A stretch of 18,361 nt of DNA from Deltaproteobacteria bacterium (lineage in GTDB: Bacteria > Desulfobacterota > DSM-4660 > Desulfatiglandales > HGW-15), in assembly GCA_019307805.1 (NCBI GenBank), contig JAFDIX010000088.1, forward strand, positions 1-18,361, in the 5' to 3' direction. Below the pieces are notes generated by a model, which made no database searches, was not told the DNA's origin, and was given only the letters and a program-made list of their open reading frames with translations. The translations under genes were made by a program, and so were the position numbers. Of this stretch, positions 7,534 to 14,203 are shown piece after piece. The first letter of the stretch is position 1, and every line of letters begins with the position of its first letter.

Positions 7534-8265
7534 ATGTTGACCGAGGAAGAGAAGGAATTATACCGAAGGCAGATCGCCATCAGGGAATGGGGGATCGAAG
7601 GGCAGAAGAGGCTCAAGAGCTCCAGGGTCTTTGTGGCGGGAGCCGGCGGGCTCGGGAGTGCGGTTCTCTATTACCTTGCAGTGGCCGGAGTCGGGGCCAT
7701 CACGCTGTGTGATGCCGATAACATCGAGTTATCAAACCTCAACAGACAAATCCTCCACCCACACAAAAACATCGGGATGCCAAAGGTGGATTCGGCTGCC
7801 ATGACACTTGCAGAGGCAAACCCCTTCATCACCATCACAAAGGTCCAGGATAGGATTACAGACGAAAATGCGGAAACCCTGGTTGGTGAGGCAGATCTCA
7901 TCATAGATTGTCTGGATAACCATGAGACCCGCCATTTTCTCAACCATGTATCCGTGAAACGCAGTGTGCCCATGGTTCACGCCGGCGTTTCTGATTTCCA
8001 CGGTCAAATCACCTTTATTCACCCCCCTGACACCCCCTGTCTCGCCTGTTTTTATCCCTTTGAATCGGAACGCAGACAAGTCCCTGTTGCAGGTTGTACT
8101 CCCGCAATGTTGGGCTCGCTTGAGGCCATGGAGGCACTGAAATATCTCACAGGGATCGGAGAAACCCTGAAAGGAAGGCTCCTCTTGTTCGAAGGGCTTT
8201 CTACGGAGTTCTATACAATGAATCTGGAAAAGGCGCCCGGGTGCAGGGTCTGTGGAGGAGAGTGA
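7534..8265 (+). CDS. ThiF/MoeB/HesA-family E1-like adenylyltransferase
   Basis: Protein of 243 aa, the usual size for a MoeB/ThiF protein without a rhodanese domain. It adenylates the C-terminal glycine of a ubiquitin-like sulfur carrier. Visible features: ATP-binding GAGGLGS (36-42), D60 and 'LSNLNRQIL' with R71, K84, and 'DCLDNHETR' (125-133). Two CxxC pairs, C169/C172 and C237/C240, form the family's structural zinc site. C188 in 'VAGCTPAMLGSLEAMEALKYL' is the position of the conserved cysteine of MoeB/ThiF. The obvious partner is the MoaD-like protein encoded 53 bases upstream. The gene precedes the sulfatase-like gene by only 2 bases, implying translational coupling. Confidence 0.9.
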   Translation: MLTEEEKELYRRQIAIREWGIEGQKRLKSSRVFVAGAGGLGSAVLYYLAVAGVGAITLCDADNIELSNLNRQILHPHKNIGMPKVDSAAMTLAEANPFITITKVQDRITDENAETLVGEADLIIDCLDNHETRHFLNHVSVKRSVPMVHAGVSDFHGQITFIHPPDTPCLACFYPFESERRQVPVAGCTPAMLGSLEAMEALKYLTGIGETLKGRLLLFEGLSTEFYTMNLEKAPGCRVCGGE

Positions 8266-8267
8266 CC

Positions 8268-9647
8268 ATGAACATCATCATGATTTTAAGTGACAGCCTT
8301 CGAAAGGATCACCTTGGATGCTATGGCAACAGGTGGATCGAAACACCGAATATCGACAGGCTGGCGAGCGATTCCGTTGTTTTTGAGAATGCCTACCCGG
8401 AAGGCCTTCCCACCCTTCCCGTACGGACAGCCATTTACACGGGGAATTACACCCTGACCAACCGGTTTTGGAAGCAGCTCACGCCGGAAGATGTGACCAT
8501 GGCGGAACTCCTGGATGAATACGGGTTTATATCCACGTTGATCACGGATACCTACCATCTGTTCAAGCCCAACATGAACTATCAAAGGGGTTTCCATGAA
8601 TGGCAGTGGATCCGCGGGCAGGAAATGGATGCCTACAAGACCAGGCCCCACTCAGAGGACATCAATCAATATATCAAGCCCCAGATGAAAGGCGACTACA
8701 TCATCCGTGTCCTGGATCAGTATTTTCGGAACGTGGCGGACCGGGAAAAGGAGGAAGACTACTTTGTCGCCAAGGTCATGAGGCAGGCCGCCCAGTGGCT
8801 CGAAGAAAACCACCAGGTGCATGACCGGTTTTTTCTGCATGTCGACTGTTTTGATCCCCACGAACCATGGGATCCCCCGCCATCCTATGCGGCAGAGTAT
8901 ACTGATCCGGATTACAAAGGCCCAAAGATCATTATACCAAAGGGCGGGCCCTGTGATTGGATGACGGAAGAGGAACTCCGTTTTACCCGGGGGCTGTACG
9001 CCGGCGAGGTCTCGTTCGTGGATAAATGGGTCGGACACCTCCTGGATAAAATCAGGGATCTGGGTCTCATGGAAAATTCACTTATCCTCTTTCTCTCGGA
9101 TCACGGCCATCCCCTTGGTGAACACGGAAAGATACTGAAAATGGATGACCAGCTCTATAGCCAACTGGTCCGAATTCCTTTGATGGTCAGGTTCCCCAAC
9201 GCAGAATATGCTGGAAAACGCATCAAGGAATTGGTAGAAACAGTAGACATCCTGCCCACGATCCTGGATTTTCTTGGGCATGGGCAGGAGACGAATTTCA
9301 TGCATGGGAAGAGTTTTCTTCCGCTGATCAGGGGAGAGCGTGAGAAGATTCACGAGACGGTGACCATGGGGTTCTTTTCATCGGACATTCGGTGCATTCG
9401 GAATGAGGAGTGGAGTTATATCAGAAAATCTAATCTTCAGGACTGCGAACTGTACAACCTGCTTGAAGACCCGGACGATACCATAAATGTCATCGGCAAG
9501 TACCCGGACAAGGCGAAGGAGATGGAGAAAGCCCTGGCCAAAATTTTCAGGATCAGGTACCAGAAGGAGCATTGGTTTCAGGTAAAATATGACGTGCCGG
9601 GGCTGACAGAAGAACGGTTCAATCCTGTGCGGTACTGGAAAAAATAG
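8268..9647 (+). CDS. Sulfatase-family (alkaline phosphatase superfamily) hydrolase with Thr at the formylglycine position
   Basis: Protein of 459 aa, typical sulfatase length. The ATG at 8268 is chosen over an upstream in-frame start because GGAGGAG (8254-8260) precedes it and the product begins directly with the metal-site strand 'IIMILSDSLRKDHLGCYG'. Further sulfatase marks are 'TPNIDRLASDSVVFENAY', 'HVDCFDPHEPWDPP' and the metal-binding 'LSDHGHPLGEHG'. The catalytic motif, normally C/S-x-P-x-R, reads T49-L-P-V-R53 followed by 'TAIYTG'. A Thr cannot be converted to formylglycine, so the enzyme may act as a Thr-nucleophile phosphodiesterase or on another ester. No signal peptide is visible, so it is probably cytoplasmic. 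It is tightly packed between the E1-like and LarA-like genes. The substrate is unknown. Confidence 0.85.
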   Translation: MNIIMILSDSLRKDHLGCYGNRWIETPNIDRLASDSVVFENAYPEGLPTLPVRTAIYTGNYTLTNRFWKQLTPEDVTMAELLDEYGFISTLITDTYHLFKPNMNYQRGFHEWQWIRGQEMDAYKTRPHSEDINQYIKPQMKGDYIIRVLDQYFRNVADREKEEDYFVAKVMRQAAQWLEENHQVHDRFFLHVDCFDPHEPWDPPPSYAAEYTDPDYKGPKIIIPKGGPCDWMTEEELRFTRGLYAGEVSFVDKWVGHLLDKIRDLGLMENSLILFLSDHGHPLGEHGKILKMDDQLYSQLVRIPLMVRFPNAEYAGKRIKELVETVDILPTILDFLGHGQETNFMHGKSFLPLIRGEREKIHETVTMGFFSSDIRCIRNEEWSYIRKSNLQDCELYNLLEDPDDTINVIGKYPDKAKEMEKALAKIFRIRYQKEHWFQVKYDVPGLTEERFNPVRYWKK

Positions 9648-9650
9648 ACT

Positions 9651-10922
9651 ATGGATATTCAATTAGCATTTGGAAAGAGCGGTTTGACCTTCAGCATGCC
9701 GGATGATCTGGATGTCACGGTGCTGGAGCCTCAATTTGTCCCTGGTGTGAAGGACCCCGAGGCAGCACTCCGAAAGGCCCTGAAAGAACCCATAGGGTCC
9801 AAACCCTTACAGGACCTGCTTTCACCCGAGGCAAGGGTCGGGGTGATATTCAGCGACATTACACGCCCTGCGCCCAACCACCTGATTGTTCCCGCAGTCC
9901 TGGAGGTATTAAGCCATGTACCCGGGGAAAATATTACCCTTTTCAATGCCCTGGGGACCCACCGAGAAAATACCGATGATGAACTTCGGGGTATGCTGGG
10001 GGATGGTGTTGTTGACGAATACCGGATCGTACAGAATGATGCCTTTGACAATGCAACCCAGGTCCAGCTTGGCACGACAGGCCGGGGCCATGACGTCTGG
10101 ATGAACCGTGAACTGATGTCCTGTGACGTGAAGATTCTCACCGGTTTTATTGAACCCCATTTTTTTGCGGGTTTTTCCGGAGGTGGAAAGGCCGTGATGC
10201 CCGGGATGGCAGGTATGATGACGGTCCTGGGCAACCATGACGCCGGTATGATCGGCGACCCAAAGACCAATTGGGGGATCACCCGGGGGAACCCCGTCTG
10301 GGAAGAGATTCAGGAAGTCTGTTCCAAGGTGGACCCCACCTTTCTCTTCAATGTCACCCTGAACAAGGACAAAGAGATCACCGGTGTTTTTGCAGGAGAC
10401 CTTGAAAAAGCCCATGCTGCTGGTTGTGAATTTGTGAGGAAGAGCGCTATGGTGCCTGTGCCGGAACCCTTTGACGTGGTCATTACGAGCAATTCCGGCT
10501 ATCCACTGGATCTCAATCTCTACCAGGCGGTCAAGGGGATGAGTGCGGCAGCCCAGGTGGTGAAACAGGGCGGATCCATCATCATCGTTGCCGAGTGCTG
10601 GGATGGTATCCCTGACCACGGAATGTATAAACAACTCCTGTCTGAAGCAGACAATCCCCAGGGCCTATTGGACAGGGTCTGTACCCCCGGGTTTCTTGAG
10701 CACGACCAGTGGGAGGCACAGATTCAGGCACTGATTCAACTCAAGGCGGATGTGTACGTGCACTCCACCCACCTCTCTGTTAAACAAATTGAGGAAGCGC
10801 TCCTCAAACCCTGTCCCAGCATAGAAACAACACTGGATGAGATCCTGCAGAAAGAGGGGCGACAAGCCCGCATATGTGTATTGCCCGAGGGGCCGCAGAC
10901 CATTCCCTATATCGAAAAGTAG
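9651..10922 (+). CDS. larA: LarA-family (DUF2088) nickel-pincer 2-hydroxyacid racemase/epimerase homologue
   Basis: Protein of 423 aa, as usual for LarA. The family uses a nickel-pincer nucleotide covalently bound to a lysine to racemise or epimerise 2-hydroxyacids by hydride transfer. Residues matching the Lactobacillus plantarum enzyme are present: R72 in 'SDITRPAPNH', H104 in 'GTHREN', H170 in 'EPHFFAGFSGG', K180 in 'GGGKAVMPG' and H196 in 'GNHDAG'. The three His and Lys each lie four positions before the prototype's 108, 174, 184 and 200. It starts 3 bases after the sulfatase-like gene, so the two are probably co-translated. The cofactor-making larB, larC and larE are not in this window. 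The substrate is not predictable; lactate is only one possibility. Confidence 0.88.
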   Translation: MDIQLAFGKSGLTFSMPDDLDVTVLEPQFVPGVKDPEAALRKALKEPIGSKPLQDLLSPEARVGVIFSDITRPAPNHLIVPAVLEVLSHVPGENITLFNALGTHRENTDDELRGMLGDGVVDEYRIVQNDAFDNATQVQLGTTGRGHDVWMNRELMSCDVKILTGFIEPHFFAGFSGGGKAVMPGMAGMMTVLGNHDAGMIGDPKTNWGITRGNPVWEEIQEVCSKVDPTFLFNVTLNKDKEITGVFAGDLEKAHAAGCEFVRKSAMVPVPEPFDVVITSNSGYPLDLNLYQAVKGMSAAAQVVKQGGSIIIVAECWDGIPDHGMYKQLLSEADNPQGLLDRVCTPGFLEHDQWEAQIQALIQLKADVYVHSTHLSVKQIEEALLKPCPSIETTLDEILQKEGRQARICVLPEGPQTIPYIEK

Positions 10923-10948
10923 CCTGCCTCTATCTTGAGCCCTTTCTT

Positions 10949-11024
10949 CCCTCTCCCCCTGGGGGAGGTTTACCCGCCTTTGGCGGCGCCGGAGGCGACC
11001 AGGGGCCAGGGTGAGGGGAGTGGG
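10949..11024. repeat. GC-rich REP-like intergenic repeat with nested inverted repeats
   Basis: After the larA-like gene lies a compact palindromic region. An inner dyad CTCCCCC-T-GGGGGAG sits at 10953-10967. An outer pair, CCCTCTCCCC (10949-10958) against GGGGAGTGGG (11015-11024, one mismatch), can close a larger structure. In between lie GC-rich short repeats around 10974-11000 (CCGCC/GGCGG). The look is that of dispersed REP-type elements found between genes in many bacteria. It may also act as a terminator for the upstream operon. Copies elsewhere cannot be checked here. Confidence 0.55.
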
Positions 11025-11138
11025 AGTAGATAGGGCCACCTTTGATGTGCCGTATGCCACTCTATTTCAGCCTTTGGAAGAGTAAGTTCCACAAATAGGG
11101 GCCTGCCTAATACCACCATCAGCATAAGGAGCGCGCAA

Positions 11139-11579
11139 ATGATCGAAAAAGTATCCAAGAGGAGCGGCGAACTTTTTCAGTCAGGTTTTTATTGTGCAGA
11201 GAGCGTTGTGTTGGCCATCACAGAAGGGAAGGGGCTCCATTCTGATTTGATTCCCAGGATGGCTACTGGTTTTTGCAGTGGTCTTTCCAGGACCTGTGGA
11301 ATGTGCGGGGCAGTGAATGGCGCGATTTTGGCCATCAGCCTGTTTCACGGCAGGAATTCAAAAAAGGATTCTGTGGATCCTGCCTATACAAGAGTCAAAA
11401 GGCTTCTTGAACACTTTGAAAAGGAATTCGGGTCCACCAATTGCCGGGAACTCACAGGCTGTGATCTCGATACGGAAGCGGGGCAGGACTATTTCAAAGA
11501 AAACAAGATAATTAAAAAATGTATAAATTATACGGAAGAGGCGACGAGGATGGCCATGACACTCATTGAAGAGCCATAG
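11139..11579 (+). CDS. C_GCAxxG_C_C family cysteine-rich protein
   Basis: Protein of 146 aa, normal for this family (PF09719). It starts at ATG 11139 with a clear TAAGGAG site (11125-11131). Seven cysteines are visible: C19 in 'YCAESVV', C46, C53 and C56 in 'GFCSGLSRTCGMCGAVNGAI', then C102, C108 and C128. The family name refers to this spaced pattern; function is not firmly known. It is common in anaerobes, often near redox enzymes, and may bind metal or a cluster. The short central stretch looks membrane-compatible but is not a clear helix. It has its own ribosome site and is separated from the larA-like gene by the REP-like region, so it may be a separate unit. Confidence 0.88.
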   Translation: MIEKVSKRSGELFQSGFYCAESVVLAITEGKGLHSDLIPRMATGFCSGLSRTCGMCGAVNGAILAISLFHGRNSKKDSVDPAYTRVKRLLEHFEKEFGSTNCRELTGCDLDTEAGQDYFKENKIIKKCINYTEEATRMAMTLIEEP

Positions 11580-11608
11580 GGGCACATCTTGATTTGTGAA
11601 CTAGAAAT

Positions 11609-12010
11609 TCAACTAAATTGAAAGCGTTCTTGTTCTAAAGGACGAATCCGAGAGATTCTTTCAAAATCTTTATCGCGATGCAGAAGAAAAGCACCATGCT
11701 CCATTGCAATTTGAGCAATGCAACAATCCACCGGGCTATTTATCGTGACGCCTTTTTTTCGCAATTCAAAATAAATTCTGGCAGCCTCCCGCCAGGTAGA
11801 TTCAGAAGCTTCAAGGTAATATTGTGACCAAAGGTAATCATCGAGAATTTCCCACTCTCTCTGGTTTTTTGCACCCTGCAAAAGTTCAAGCTGGTTAAAC
11901 CTACTCATCACATAATTGTCAGTACCTATCCTTTCATGAAAGGCATTTACTATATTTCCGGTTTTATCTCTCAAAATTTCGATCCAAACCGATGTATCAA
12001 CCAGAATCAT
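11609..12010 (-). CDS. vapC: VapC-type PIN-domain ribonuclease toxin
   Basis: Protein of 133 aa with the PIN-domain layout of VapC toxins, which cleave RNA (often tRNA or rRNA) when released from antitoxin. Acidic metal ligands are in place: D5 in 'MILVDTSVWIE', E42 in 'NQLELLQG', D95 in 'INSPVDCCIAQIA', and D113/D115 in 'LLHRDKDFERI'. Its ATG overlaps the TGA of the antitoxin gene by 4 bases (12007-12010), the usual coupled arrangement. It converges with the C_GCAxxG_C_C gene with a 29-base gap. It appears full length and intact. Confidence 0.92.
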   Translation of the reverse strand: MILVDTSVWIEILRDKTGNIVNAFHERIGTDNYVMSRFNQLELLQGAKNQREWEILDDYLWSQYYLEASESTWREAARIYFELRKKGVTINSPVDCCIAQIAMEHGAFLLHRDKDFERISRIRPLEQERFQFS

Positions 12011-12210
12011 CCTCTTAGCTTTCTCAGTTTTTTATGATCATAATTTTTGGAAAACATGACAGAACCAGCCAGATCTGTGAGATTCTTTCGTTTTTTCAAG
12101 CGAATGAATTCCTTTAGAGCTTCATGAATTAGCGCTTTTTTTGTTTTTGCATTGCTGACCGAAAAAGCCTCATTCAGCAATTCGTCATCAATGACGATAT
12201 TGGTGCGCAT
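12007..12210 (-). CDS. vapB: VapB-type antitoxin
   Basis: Protein of 67 aa. The start at 12210 is chosen because GGAGG lies five bases upstream on the - strand and the product begins 'MRTNIVIDDELLNEAF', the normal start of the VapB ribbon-helix-helix family. A longer frame to 12246 lacks a ribosome site and would translate the promoter region. The N-terminal half, with 'KTKKALIHEALKEFIRLKKRK', should bind DNA as a dimer and repress the operon. The C-terminal tail should wrap the VapC active site. It forms a two-gene operon with the overlapping toxin gene. Confidence 0.92.
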   Translation of the reverse strand: MRTNIVIDDELLNEAFSVSNAKTKKALIHEALKEFIRLKKRKNLTDLAGSVMFSKNYDHKKLRKLRG

Positions 12211-12233
12211 ATGTGCCTCCAAGAAGGTTTTAT

Positions 12234-12259
12234 ATACATCATACACATTCTATACACAT
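12234..12259 (-). promoter_or_regulatory. vapBC promoter/operator region with phased ATACACAT repeats
   Basis: Upstream of vapB, the + strand shows two perfect ATACACAT copies at 12241-12248 and 12252-12259, exactly 11 bases apart, and a partial copy ATACAT at 12234. The region is AT-rich, with TATATA next to it. One-turn spacing suits a ribbon-helix-helix repressor, so this is a likely VapB/VapBC operator. The precise -10/-35 pair could not be fixed. Confidence 0.5.
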
Positions 12260-12400
12260 TTTCAATAAAAATTCAAAGAGGGTGTAGATGCCGCAGAAAC
12301 GAGGAAAGTTTTTCCAGGGCAGTCTCGAAAAAAATCTTCGAACTGTATTTCAAGTGCTGATAGGGATTTCAAACGATTTCAGGTCCATAGCACCACACTA

Positions 12401-12414
12401 ATCTGATGTCAGAT
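12401..12414. promoter_or_regulatory. Dyad ATCTGA-TG-TCAGAT in the vapBC-SDR gap
   Basis: A perfect 6-bp inverted repeat with a 2-base centre lies in the roughly 190-base stretch between the vapBC promoter and the dehydrogenase remnant. It has the form of a small regulator operator, but there is no intact gene nearby that it would obviously control. No other structure was recognised in 12260-12450. Confidence 0.25.
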
Positions 12415-12450
12415 CTTATAGAAATGCCTTATTTTTTTTATAAATATGGA

Positions 12451-12671
12451 TTACGCCGCCGTCCAACCTCCATCAGCAAAGGTAACCGTTCCGATGAAGT
12501 AATCCGATGCAGGAGAGGCCAGAAAAACAGCCAGGCTTGAGACATCCTCCGGATTACCGGTGCGGCCCAGAGGAATTCGGGATTCGATCATTGCTATTCT
12601 TTCCGGATCCTGAAAGACACCTTCTGTGAACTTGGTGCGAAAATACCCCGGTGCGATGGCATTGACCCGCT
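12451..12671 (-). pseudogene. C-terminal remnant of a short-chain dehydrogenase/reductase (SDR)
   Basis: Reading the - strand to a TAA at 12453-12451 gives about 72 residues: 'RVNAIAPGYFRT', then 'RIPLGRTGNPEDVSSLAVFLASPASDYF', then 'GTVTFADGGWTAA'. These are the cofactor-proximal PG motif, the 'P-x-x-R-x-G-x-PEDV' helix and the C-terminal 'G-x-x-xxvDGG' of classical SDRs, closest in style to gluconate/deoxygluconate-type dehydrogenases. Everything upstream (Rossmann motif, catalytic Ser/Tyr/Lys) is missing. In-frame homology stops at about 12671, where an in-frame stop and the livK promoter sequence begin. No start codon with a ribosome site is present. It is a gene relic cut off by a rearrangement. 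Confidence 0.85.
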
Positions 12672-12673
12672 TT

Positions 12674-12725
12674 TGTCAAAAAATCTTGACATCTTCATAG
12701 GTTTGTTTGTTATATGTAATTACAT
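12674..12725 (+). promoter_or_regulatory. Promoter/operator region of the liv operon
   Basis: TTGACA at 12686-12691 matches the -35 consensus, with TTATAT at 12710-12715 as an 18-base-spaced -10. Two dyads overlap it: TGTCAA-N6-TTGACA (12674-12691), covering the -35 box, and the perfect 12-bp palindrome ATGTAATTACAT (12714-12725), at the expected start site. The leader to the livK ATG would be about 110 bases. The layout suggests repressor control at the core promoter; no regulator gene is adjacent. Confidence 0.6.
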
Positions 12726-12831
12726 TTTATTCCTATTTTTCTATTTTCTGTTCATAGTTTCCTTCAGTGCGCTTGAGGAAATCCGGCGACTGGAGGCCTT
12801 TCCCTCACCTTTCACCAATGGAGGAGGATCA

Positions 12832-14023
12832 ATGAACTCAGAAAAGAAGAAAGCGTTGGTAGCCGTTATTGTAGGGGTTTTTGTCCTTTTTGCTTTTTTA
12901 GCCTTTGGCCCATCCTCGGCAATGGCCGCCGATGAGATCCGTATTGGCTTTATGGCGCCCATGAAGGGCCCCCTGGCAAAGCCGGGGGAAGACCTGCTCA
13001 ACGGGTTTAAACTGTTCTGGAAGCAGAATGGTCTCAAGGCAGGCGGCCGTCCGGTGAAACCGGCGTCTCATCCACGCCGAGAAGGTGAATATGATCATTG
13101 GAGGCTTATGCGGTCACGTTGGGCCGGCAATGGCCCAGGTCAGCCGGGAGACGGGGGTGCCGGTGCTCGTAATGCCCGGTGCAGATGAACTGACCAAATG
13201 GAAGCTCGTTCCGACATTTGTTCGACTCTCTGTTTCGGCAAGCCAGATTGGTCACCCCATGGGGGATTATCTTTATAACGATTTAGGGGCCAGGAATGTC
13301 ACTTTCATCGGCCAGGATTACGCCTGGGGGCACGGCCTCACGCTTGGAGCGGCACGAACCTTCAAGGAAGCGGGCGGAAAGGTGGCCAAGATCCTTTGGA
13401 CGCCCATCGGGACGTCCGATTACGGGCCGGTGCTCGGTTCCATTCCCACAAACACCGACTGGGTCGTGGCAAACGTCGTGGGCGCCGATCGGCTCCGACT
13501 CTTTAATGCCTGGTTCGACTTCGCCTATGACCGCAAGTACAAGATCGCCGGCGGATACTGGCTGCATTCAGACGTCCTTCCCCAGGTGGACGACAAGGCG
13601 GTTGGCCTCATCGCCCAATGCAATATTTATTCCGCCGGTGCTGATACACCGGAGAATAAGGCCTTTGTCAATGCCTTTGCCAAGGAATATAAAGTTGTCC
13701 CGTCCTGGATGGCTGAGAGCGCTTATACAATGGGCCTTTTCACCAGGACAGCGATAGATGCCCTCAATGGCAAGGTAGAGGACAGTAAAGCTTTCGTTGA
13801 TGCAATCCTAAAGGTCAAGGTCAATGCGCCCCGGGGCCCTGTGAGCCTGGACGCCTATCATAACCCCATTCAGAATGTCTACGTTTCCAAGGTGAAAAAG
13901 GTGAATCACCCGATCCTTGGCGAGATCAAGATCAACGTCCCCGTGAAGACCTACAAGGGGGTCTCCCAGTTCTGGAAGTGGGATCCGAAAGACTTCCTGG
14001 ACGGAGGGCCTTACAAGAGATAA
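12832..14023 (+). pseudogene. livK: LivK-type ABC transporter substrate-binding protein, frameshifted by a small internal deletion
   Basis: Starts at ATG 12832 behind GGAGGAGG (12820-12827) and encodes a signal peptide (hydrophobic to about residue 32, 'AMAADEIRIGF'), then the first part of a Leu/Ile/Val-binding-type protein ('IGFMAPMKGPLAKPGEDLLNG'). After 'GGRPVK', at about 13059, the frame fails. Homology resumes in another frame from about 13061 as 'RRLIHAEKVNMIIGG' and runs intact to the TAA at 14021-14023, including 'VTFIGQDYAWGHG' and the C-terminal 'YKGVSQFWKWDPKDF'. About 20 residues normally found between these points are missing, so this is a deletion plus frameshift. A GTG start at 13085 would give 312 aa without a secretion signal. 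It leads an otherwise intact transporter operon, so an assembly error is a real possibility. Confidence 0.85.
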
Positions 14024-14030
14024 ACCAGAG

Positions 14031-14065
14031 CGTTCCGGTTGGGCTGGTCCGGCCTGACCGGAACG
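14031..14065 (+). promoter_or_regulatory. Intercistronic hairpin between livK and livH
   Basis: A perfect 9-bp inverted repeat (CGTTCCGGT, 14031-14039, with ACCGGAACG, 14057-14065) has a 17-base GC-rich loop. It starts 8 bases after the livK stop codon. No real T tract follows. As after the first binding-protein gene (1505-1533), this probably protects the upstream mRNA or attenuates, so that more binding protein than permease is made. The rest of the 180-base livK-livH gap shows nothing else clear. Confidence 0.6.
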
Positions 14066-14203
14066 ATCATCTGATTTCCTTCATAATAACTGAGACAAGC
14101 TAATAACTTCGGGATTCCTATGGGTAGTGGGGCAGATTGTGCTGAATCCTGAATCTGCGTGTCCCGAGGATAGTGATCTCAGGCACGAAAGGAACGCCAG
14201 CGG

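Noticed and set aside
10970..11025. CRISPR-like or tandem repeat array in the GC-rich gap
   Set aside because: No repeated unit with regular spacers; the structure is palindromic and fits a REP-like element better.
12260..12400. Hidden small gene between vapB and the SDR remnant
   Set aside because: No frame with both a ribosome site and recognisable homology was found on either strand.
12673..12831. Longer livK start at TTG 12673
   Set aside because: This stretch holds the promoter and leader; ATG 12832 has a strong ribosome site and starts a normal signal peptide.
13085..14023. Separate gene starting at GTG 13085
   Set aside because: Homology continues upstream of 13085 in the same frame ('RRLIHAEKV') and it would lack a secretion signal, so it is the second part of the frameshifted livK.
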